Assembly (NCBI GenBank): GCA_964020155.1 | Contig: OZ026559.1 | Span: 3,812,174 to 3,876,173 of the forward strand | Length of the DNA: 64,000 nt | Reading direction: 5' to 3' | From: Chondrilla cf. caribensis | Taxonomy: Eukaryota > Porifera > Demospongiae > Chondrillida > Chondrillidae | In this document: piece after piece, positions 49,188-64,000 of the stretch | How positions within the stretch are numbered: position 1 is the first letter of the stretch | Layout: every line of letters begins with the position of its first letter | The notes under the pieces: generated by a model | Seen by the model: only the letters and a program-made list of their open reading frames with translations | Told to the model about the DNA's origin: nothing | The model's database searches: none | Program-made: the position numbers and the translations under genes

Positions 49188-51061
49188 TTACTTCTTTTTT
49201 GGTTTTCGTTCCTGTCTAGGAGCAGGCTTACATTCCGTGTTGTAGCTCCCGCACATCCACTTGCCTTGAGATTGTCTTCGAAGGCAGACAAAGCAGAACT
49301 CGGTTTTACACTCTTTACATAACACGTGCTTGCAACCCCCGGATAGCTCAATGATGATGCCACATTCCACGCAAGCTCTTTTGGAAGGGGTTTTGCAGTT
49401 TGGCAAAAATGACGGTGATATCAAAGGTGCTTCGAGGAGAATCTTGATGCAAGAGTCCGACCGGCAGTCTTCATTGGGACATTTCGTATCCGTACTCATG
49501 TCTTTCCACTCTTCAAAGCAGTTGTAGCAATAAAAAGCACCCTTGCCCAAATCCCTGCAAAACTTGCAAAAAACACGTTTCTTAGTTTTGTCTTTCCGTT
49601 CACAGTAAGAATTACACCCTGGACACTCCCAAATGTTTGGGTCACTTTGGATGAAGTTCTCCGACAGTTTTTCCTGGATCAAGGTGACCTCCTGGTCTGT
49701 GGGTGCTCCGTAGTTGAGAATGGTGGCAAAATCCCAAACCTTGTCGCATTTTTGTGGGCAACGAAATTCAACCCTGTGGTAGGTGTTGAGCTCGGACCAA
49801 GCATAATCCATGAGACAGCATGGACAAATAGGATGACTACAAGGCATTTTCATTGCTTCATCAGCGAAGCAGAGCATACAGAGATCAGGATGCTTGGGAG
49901 CTGATGGTGGGATTGAGCGCTGCCTGTCTGTTGAAAAAGGTTCGGACCCTCCAGGTAAGCGTAATACAAGAAAGATAGTTGCTCTGTTGTTGAGTCCTGT
50001 GTATGATGACATGCTCTTGCTGTCTTCTAGTTCTTTGCCGCAGAAAATCAACCTTTGTTCATCAACTGGTATTCCAACCTTTTCCTTGACAAGAGCTTTA
50101 AAAGCACCAATTGTTGCCTTCTACATGAGGGAAAGTATGAATGGGCACATAAAGTTACATTCATCCACTGTGAAAACACTGGTGGAAATACTGATGAATT
50201 GTATGTGTAGTGTTAGTTTAACAGAATTTGTGGTACTTCTTTATTAAATGTGCGGTGTAACTCATGCAGTACGAGCAACGGAATTCACTTGAGCAGCAAT
50301 AAATCAAACCAAATCCTAAAAATGTCAAACGCAATCGACTTACAACACTCACTCTTATTCTACTTCATTTGGACCACACACACACTACTACACGTGGCCT
50401 ATCACAAAGAATGTACGTAACACTGCTCTGCTGTTTAGCGTGTAGCGCTAATTACTTATGAACACATACATGATACCTAAATTTAGCTTACTACAACACA
50501 ATACAATGTAAGTTCAACATGCACTACTGAAGATCATGGTGATGGTGATATTCTTTCTTTACATATGACATAATATGTATCAGCACATGCTCAAAACTTG
50601 CTATGGTTGCTATTGGTGACAATACAAAAAGTGCAAAAAAGCTTAATTAGCTGTTCAACTGACAATATGATGGGCAACAGGAGAAGTGTGCAAACATTGT
50701 TCACTTAAATGTGTATATGCTTTGGTAGACAGATGTAAATATATGTACGATGTACGTTATTTAGCATATTATGACAACAAATACACCAGCTCCCCTGTAA
50801 AATATGAAATCCTGTGCACCACATCTGTCTGTTGAATCATATTATGCACATTCAAGTATAAGTGCCAATTTTACATACTTCTACTGTTACCCACCCAAGT
50901 AACCCTAATAATACTCCTGATGTCAAGGGATAAGGAGAAATAAGTATAGTATATTATAGTTGCTACTTGATCTTTGAACTTACTTCAGCTTCTTTTGGCT
51001 TCATAGGAACAGTATAGGTCTTCCCATTGTGACTTTTGACAAAGAAGTTCCACTCTGACAT
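49188..51061 (-). CDS. Ubiquitin-like domain/RING-IBR-RING (RBR) protein, 336 aa
   Basis: Exons 50984-51061 (78 nt, MSEWNFFVKSHNGKTY) and 49188-50120 (933 nt), GAA|GTAAGT donor, TGTAG|AAG acceptor, phase 0. Residues 1-84 form a ubiquitin fold ending LVLRLPGG, like ubiquitin's LRLRGG. RING1-like CMLC..MPCSHPICPCC follows, then an IBR (WECPGCNSYC, CKFC, YCYNC, CPNEDC), then RING2 CVECGIIIELSGGCKHVLC..C..EFCFVC. The GGCKH cysteine (about residue 289) aligns with the catalytic Cys of RBR ligases such as parkin. Expected role: thioester-type E3 ubiquitin ligase with a self-contained Ubl. A possible 5' UTR exon ends at a CAACA|GTAAGT donor near 52155. Confidence 0.88.
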
Positions 51062-51823
51062 GATTGCAGACTGGGTAGTGTTCTTCACTATTGATCCTCT
51101 CGACTAGTGTGTAAGATATGGAGATTACTGTATAACTGTATTTGTTCTTTAAGAAAAAGTGCCCTAAAATACTGGCTACATTTAATTTACTTTAAATAGA
51201 ACATTTACACAATGTAATGCTATCATATCATTTTAAACTGCTATGCACAGTACGAAGGGAATATTGGTGGGATTTTCCCAGATACACTGCCACAACATGA
51301 TGTCATATCTAAACAATGGGTGTCTATCGGAATAGGTCACCAATACACACAAACACACACTCGTACACAGGAAATAATGATAGAGGAGATGTAACAATTG
51401 ATTAAACCATAGATACTACAAACATTTCTCGAAAAGGATTTCATATAATCAACTGGATCAATATTGCATCAATACATACTATTAGACATAAGATAGGAGA
51501 AAATTGTAAATTTATATTATGACATCAAAGGTAGTGGCATTTTTAGTATTATTAGATCCAATATTATCACAGTTCAAACAGACAGCTGCATGAAGAATTG
51601 TGCTCCATGTATGTGGCAGCCAATCATTCAAAGAGAATATGTGCACAAAATATATCCATGCATCAACCAGAAGAGCAGCTTGCATATTGACATAAGTGAC
51701 TAGCTATAGAGCGCGCCTGGAGGACAAGCGAAGCTAATGGAACACCTTCAGCTCTTGTACAATTACTACAAGACCAAATCGAAACAAAAAATACGTATTC
51801 TTTTGATCCGATTCTAGTAGAGT

Positions 51824-52023
51824 TCCTATAATCGGGACGCTTTGTAGTTTCGAACATCAAGTACGACGGTTAAAGTTATATCTATCCGAAACTTTCATCG
51901 TTTCGACCTTTGAATTCTTCGTAGGTCGAGGATCAATACGATACCAAACTTGACCGAAAAACAGCTCGCGACGAGAAATTCGCAGCTACGTAGAATACTG
52001 GATCAAAGCGTCCGAATTAGGGA
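51824..52023. mobile_element. ~200-bp TIR element
   Basis: TCCTATAATCGGGACGCTTTG (51824) and, inverted, TCCCTAATTCGGACGCTTTG (from 52023). Non-coding. Confidence 0.6.
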
Positions 52024-52560
52024 GCGTCGGGAATTATGGGGCTGCTCACCATCTAGACGCTGTTGGTCAATGATACTATGATGATACCTATTTCAATAAA
52101 CACGTATACTACATCACAACAGTTAAATACATCTAAAATCATAACCACAGTACTTACTGTTGGCTTGTTTTGATCGTGAGCCGTTTCTTTCCCAAATGTT
52201 CGTGTTCACCCAGTTTTGTGTTTTGCGCACTAAAATATTCCGCGTTTTATAGCGGTACGTGTAGTGCTTACAACACTGGAGGTATTACTTTTTAGACGCC
52301 CGAGGCGGCAATTATTACAGTCGTACTCGAATAATATAAGTAATAATGCAATGCCATGTAACATGTGGATAATAGTTTATCTTAGAGATTTAGTTTCAAT
52401 GAATATGATCTGCATTTATGCAAGCTCGAACGAAATTGACTCTGATTGCTGCCAATAGTATTTCTGGTACTACTGCGTTGTACGGAGGTAACCAATCATC
52501 GTTGAGTTCGAAGCATGATCTCTTACTGTTTATCCATTAACCTGTGTAATGGGTAAGCAG

Positions 52561-52850
52561 TATCAGTGATGTCATCATTACCAAAACAAACAACAAGTGT
52601 GCAAGGGAAACAGGTAGGGTTTATACTGGGGAATCCCCTACAATGTCCACCCATTGGCACCCACAACTATGCATATGAATCTCCTCAGCAAATTAAATAA
52701 CTGCTTGCCCCACGTGTACACAAGGTAGGGTCAGGTACGCAACGTAATACCCAGTGACAGTGTCAAATCAACACACTGTCATGTTCACATGTATTTGACA
52801 ATGGGTATGTGCTGGTAGATGCTGTGAATTACCAGTACCTTGTGTGTGAA
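52561..52850. repeat. Duplicated intergenic block (pair with 54906-55195)
   Basis: Shared runs: GTGCAAGGGAAACAGGTAGG, CCTACAATGTCCACCCA and GTGTACACAAGGT. This supports tandem origin of the two Ubl-RBR genes. Confidence 0.75.
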
Positions 52851-53169
52851 CTACATTTATTATAATTGATCCATGTCTATAGTATTTTATGCTTTTGACA
52901 TGCATGAAGCTAAGTTTATCCAATCAGTTTGTTGACGACGTTAATTGTACTTTTGAAATGATTCCAATGCACACTTAATCAAATACAAAATAATTAAAAA
53001 ACATAACATATAATCTGATATAACATTATATGTAGATAATAAAAGAATAACATCATGTATAGGCTTCATAATGTAATTAATTGTAATCATAGTGGTGGTT
53101 AGTAAATATTGTTAATGTAATATTATACGTTATTGCGACAAGATACACATGCATGCATGACTGATCCTG

Positions 53170-54627
53170 TCATTTTGCCTTGCGAACAGGGATGCGTTGT
53201 TGCACTGGTGCTGGGGTGCACGGCGTGTCATATTTCCCGCACATCCAGGAACCGTCACTTTTTCTTCGGAGACAAACAAAACAAAAATCTGTCTTGCAAA
53301 GCCTACATGTCATGTGTTTGCAATGTCCCGCTAACTCAATGATAACTCCACATCCAACACAGGCTCGTTTCGAGGGTGTTTTGATGTCACCAGGCAAATA
53401 CTGTGGGCTAACAAGTGGAGCTTGTTGCAAAATTGCAGCAAAGTTGCCTGCATTACAGTTATCGTTGCCGCATATGGTATCGCTACCTTTCTTCTTCCAC
53501 TCTTGGAGACAATGACAGCAGTAGGTGGACGTCTTGCCCATGTTGCTGCAAATTCTGCAAAATACTACATTCTTTGAAGTATCTTTTCTGCAGCAGTAGT
53601 TATCGCAGCCCGGACACTCCCAAACACTTGTGTCATTACGAATTGCATTCTCTGACAGTCCTTCCTGGAGTAGGGTTATCTCGCGTTCCCTGGCATTCCC
53701 ATATCGTTGTATTTCTTTCAGGGACCACTCGGCATTGCACAAAGGACAATGGAATTCCACTTTTCCATTGTAACTAACCTCGCTCCAAGCATAGCTCATC
53801 AAACATCCCGGGCAGATTGGGTGTCTGCATGGCATTTTCACCGATTTGCCCCCCATGTAGCAAATTTGACACTCCTCTGTATGTCGAGGGACTCCCACTT
53901 TTACAGAACGCTCCAATTCATTAAATGGTTCCGTCCCTCCAGGTAGTCGAAGGACCATGTACATGGTGGCTCCTTTGTCCAGACCAATGCTTTCAGAGTA
54001 GCTTGAAAGTGTTTTCTTCTCTTCGAGCTCCTTTCCAGCAAAAATTAGCCTTTGCTGGTCAGCTGGAACTCCAGATCTGTCCTGTACGATAACTTTAAAT
54101 TCCTTCACAGTCATTTTCTACAGAAGGTGTTCAAAATGATAGTAGTACACTGGCAATCCAAAGATTTCCATTCATTTAGTTACAGTGCATTTAGTAGGTA
54201 CCAAAATCAGTACATACTAGTATACCTACTGCCTGTACATACTGTTGTAGTGGATATGAGTTTATTTACAAATTTCATGAAATTTTCTGGTATTATGGCA
54301 TTGAATTTTCACATTGAATGGCACAAGTTGGCACACCCTTGGTTAGATCTCGTGCAATTGTAAAACAGCAGAACAGACCAAATTGCTTTCCAGTCTGAGT
54401 GATGTATACAAGTACTGTACTAGTTTGAAAACATTTTACACTTATACTAAGTGATATGTACAGGTACAGTACTAGTTTGAAAGCGCTTCACATTGAGTGA
54501 AAATTTTAAATTAAAGTTCAAAACAATACACTGTGATGCTTCCTACCTGTACTCTAGCTTCCTCCACAACAATGGTGTGAGTCTTGCCATCATGTCTCTT
54601 GACAAACAAGTTCCATATACCTGACAT
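53170..54627 (-). CDS. Ubiquitin-like domain/RBR protein, second copy, 342 aa
   Basis: Exons 54547-54627 (81 nt, MSGIWNLFVKRHDGKTHTIV) and 53170-54117 (948 nt), CAG|GTAGGA donor, CTGTAG|AAA acceptor, phase 0. Ubl residues 1-90 end MVLRLPGG. RING1 CQICYMGG..MPCRHPICPGC, IBR WECPGCDNYC..CRIC..YCCHC, RING2 CVGCGVIIELAGHCKHMTC..C..DFCFVC. The putative catalytic Cys is at about 293 (AGHCKH). C-terminus is basic (RIPVRKAK), like KPKKK in its neighbour. Same intron position as the 49188-51061 gene, so a tandem paralogue; protein identity looks only moderate, indicating an older duplication than the receptors. Confidence 0.9.
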
Positions 54628-54905
54628 GCTGTGCTCTCCTGTTTGTGTTATACCTGTGGAAACACCTCTCTTCCGCCCTTTTAAGAACATTCAGGTTCTA
54701 TTTTAAGATGTAAGCATGATGTAACTTTTATCACTAGCTGTTGCTGTACCAATCAAGTCTAAAGGGTTCAATGAGAAGGTATGTTTACATAGTAATGTAC
54801 TAAATATAACCAAATTACGTATTTGGTACTCCCCTCATTTAAATTCATTGCTTCTCATCTCGTGACCATGAACAATGCAAACATTGTCAGGTTAACACTG
54901 CCCAG

Positions 54906-55195
54906 TATCAGTGATGTCAACATCACCAAAATAAACAACAGATGTGCAAGGGAAACAGGTAGGGTTTATACCTGGGGAACCCCCTACAATGTCCACCCAC
55001 AACTAATCAGCATTGTAAATAACAGCTTGCCCCATGTGTACACAAGGTCTGATCAGGTACCCAAGGTATCACCCACAAGGACAGTTTTGAACAAACACAA
55101 CAAAATAAATCCACGCACTGGCATGTTTACATGTATAGGGTATATACATATGTGCTGCATGGTAGATGCTATGAATCAGAGTTACCTTGTGAATT
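54906..55195. repeat. Duplicated intergenic block (pair with 52561-52850)
   Basis: Lies about 280 bp upstream of the second Ubl-RBR start, so it includes that gene's proximal 5' flank. Confidence 0.7.
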
Positions 55196-55248
55196 ATATA
55201 ATTACACATACTGTATATACATTTGTAGAGTAGAAAACTAGGTCCGTC

Positions 55249-55250
<2 letters not shown>

Positions 55251-55301
<51 letters not shown>

Positions 55302-55303
55302 AC
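55251..55303. repeat. (TG)n microsatellite
   Basis: Tract of TG dinucleotides with one TTTG interruption. The rest of 55196-56452 shows no gene besides this and the CA run at 56.1 kb. Confidence 0.95.
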
Positions 55304-56089
55304 GTGTGTGGAGTTGAGTGATCTCTGTGTGCATGTGTTAGTGCACTACTATTCACGTGTTTGAAGGTGTGATGTGTGAGTGTGGAAACATGTGGTATAC
55401 GCATAATTATATTATGCAAAATTCTAATGACGTAATGAGGTGCACGTGTTTTTCATACAAATGTCTGCCAAGTACTAATATTAGCTATAGACTGCTCATT
55501 GAGAGATTACAAGCATATAATTATTATGATTATATATAGGGGGAGGAAGGGCGAATAGGAATGGTTTCTATATTATATTATTCAAATGCATTCATATTAT
55601 ACAGTAGTATGCATGCAACACACAGACATGGATCCATCCACACACACTCTGATAGAAAGAACCATAGGGAAGGGTGTTGGGAATCACGATTGGTTTCCCA
55701 GCACATGCACTAAATCTGGGTGCCTTCTGCAGGCTTGTACAGTGTGAGGTATATAGCCTAGCTATTGGCTAAAGATTTGAATAAGTTCCTCAACCTCAAC
55801 CTTCAGGTCCATAGGTCACAATGGCACTGAAAACCTTCAACCAAATGTATAATAAAAGATTATGCATTTGAAGCAGTATATTAAAGTTTTCAACAATACA
55901 AATGGTAATTTGAAACAATTCCACCTAACATTAAAATACACATAAATCAATAGTGCTAATCACACAAGTACTATAACAATGATATAAAAGAACAATATTA
56001 TCTTGTACAATCTTCTGTTTTATCCTGTATATGTGAGATACGTATGTAAGCTTGATAAACACCACTCCACCCTGCCTCACACACATATG

Positions 56090-56117
56090 CATACACACAC
56101 ATACACACACACGCACG

Positions 56118-56176
<59 letters not shown>

Positions 56177-56200
56177 ACATACACACGCATGCACACACAA
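56090..56200. repeat. (CA)n microsatellite
   Basis: CA run with occasional CATA and CGCA interruptions, about 250 bp past the stop of the ZU5-Death gene. Confidence 0.95.
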
Positions 56201-56452
56201 ACACACTCAACTTACATGCAATGTTTCTTATTATTCTTCGAAATCGGATGAGAGGGATTCTAGCATGCTTTCCTATAATGATCACAGTGTCCTTATTATA
56301 TAATAAATACATGTATTCACACAATAGAGATGATAATAGAGATTGGGGACTTTTGGTGCCTAATTATTGTGATTTGTGTTTGTTGTACTGTGTAATTAAT
56401 TCATGGGTGCCTTGAAAAGTGGCCTTATGGCTAAAATAAAATATGACGTCAA

Positions 56453-63282
<6,830 letters not shown>

Positions 63283-63410
63283 CCTTCCAAACTAAAGACT
63301 AGGATTGAAGCAAAAATTCAGACACTTGGAACCAACAGGGGATCTACTCAGTAGATGAAGGATCGTCTAAAAATAAGTTTAGCTATGACGTCACTCGCTT
63401 CCTGCACAAA
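63283..63410. promoter_or_regulatory. Candidate bidirectional promoter
   Basis: 128 bp separate two divergent start codons (63282 minus, 63411 plus). No TATA box is obvious; TGACGTCA (63389-63396), a perfect CRE palindrome, lies in it. Confidence 0.5.
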
Positions 63411-63527
63411 ATGTCGGATCGTTGTGGCCTGGATGCTGCTCGCAGTCGACACGGAGACCATCTTAAGTTGTCCGAACTGTTATTAGCTGTGAGAAGGCTC
63501 TCTTCGAAGAAAGCAGTCGAAAGGGAA
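63411..63527 (+). CDS. First coding exon of a divergent gene (39 codons, partial)
   Basis: ATG TCG GAT... to GAA|GTAAGT gives a 117-nt phase-0 exon encoding MSDRCGLDAARSRHGDHLKL and, after it, SELLLAVRRLSSKKAVERE, which looks like the start of an amphipathic helix. The donor is a perfect GTAAGT. The remaining exons must lie beyond 64000. Product not recognised. Support is the donor, the balanced codon content and the head-to-head position. Confidence 0.55.
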
Positions 63528-64000
63528 GTAAGTGCTTCTATTCAGTTGTTGCTGTGCTCCGCTTCCGGCTTTTGTACAGCGAGGTTTATATTGATTTTGT
63601 AGATAGATAGTTAGATAGATAGATACTGTATTACTTTATTTATCGCCTTCATTGTATGTAAGAAGTCGTTTATAGATTATGTACGTGGTACTCCCCTCAT
63701 TTAAATTCATTGCTTCTCATGTGACGATGAATATTGATAGTGCAAGTTTTCATAATATGTACATCATTCTCCCTACTTCCATCCTCTTTATAAACACCTG
63801 ATGAACAAAATGCAATGCAGGGAAATATAATATTTGAAAAGATACTTGGAAGTAGCTGTTTCAGTATGTAGAGGAGAATTGTGATGATGAAGAACTGAAG
63901 ATCTGCTATATGTACATTTTGTGTGTGCAACTGTAATGACTGGGAGGCAACTGAGCTCCTCTTCCCCCCTCTGTCCCTGAGAGGTGCACACTCCTCTTGG
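63528..64000. other. Probable first intron of the divergent gene
   Basis: A short (GATA)n tract at about 63602-63625. The run CTCCCCTCATTTAAATTCAT (about 63690) also occurs at about 54831, a short dispersed repeat. No further exon is convincing. Confidence 0.4.

Larger units (their letters stand above)
51062..53169. other. Intergenic region between the two Ubl-RBR genes
   Basis: Holds a small TIR element (51824-52023), a block duplicated at 54906-55195 (52561-52850), and near 52150-52260 a possible non-coding first exon for the left gene. The GC content rises slightly at 52140-52310, compatible with a promoter. No further coding sequence. Confidence 0.5.

Noticed and set aside
49330..54363. 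Plus-strand frames opposite the Ubl-RBR genes
   Set aside because: They are antisense shadows of well-supported zinc-binding coding exons.

Overview
The window is animal nuclear DNA: spliced genes with GT-AG introns, AT-rich intergenic sequence, many terminal-inverted-repeat elements, Penelope-type retroelement debris and long (CA)n/(TG)n runs. The gene content (a lineage-specific tandem membrane receptor family, ubiquitin-like/RBR fusion proteins, a ZU5-Death receptor, an intron of only about 67 bp) fits an early-branching metazoan. My best guess is a demosponge such as Amphimedon. That placement is inference; no rRNA or marker gene is present.

Region 1 (1-48 kb) is a tandem array of nine minus-strand, two-exon genes of one family I do not recognise. 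Exon 1 (about 165-171 codons) encodes a signal peptide and a conserved glycosylated ectodomain. A phase-0 intron then leads to exon 2 (about 335-344 codons), which encodes seven predicted membrane segments with basic cytoplasmic loops and a short C-tail. The full protein is about 500-513 aa, with N-out/C-in topology as in a 7TM receptor, but without the DRY or NPxxY motifs of class A GPCRs. Gene spans are 2297-5333, 7071-8890, 14085-16933, 20255-22061, 23164-25108, 30710-32551, 35553-37410, 38822-41633 and 43555-47072. One copy is split by an exonic TIR element, one has a one-base deletion in exon 1, one has a frameshifted tail, and three further loci are short fragments. The flanks of each gene are also duplicated, so the array grew by repeated segmental duplication. 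Paralogue comparison lets several insertions be delimited against empty sites. A seven-copy, ~360-bp satellite lies between the fifth and sixth genes.

Region 2 (42.8-54.6 kb) holds two complete minus-strand genes for N-terminal ubiquitin-like plus RING-IBR-RING proteins (336 and 342 aa). A truncated copy of the first, at 42.8-43.0 kb, marks the breakpoint of the last receptor-unit duplication.

Region 3 (56.4-63.3 kb) is one minus-strand gene that I could assemble into eleven exons with a continuous 934-codon frame: signal peptide, cysteine-containing ectodomain, Ig-like module, stalk, one transmembrane helix, ZU5, UPA-like region and C-terminal Death domain, i.e. UNC5-like cytoplasmic architecture. 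A divergent plus-strand gene starts 129 bp away, suggesting a shared promoter. Receptor array, RBR ligases and Death-domain receptor together look like a sensing/innate-signalling neighbourhood, but no functional link is shown by the sequence.
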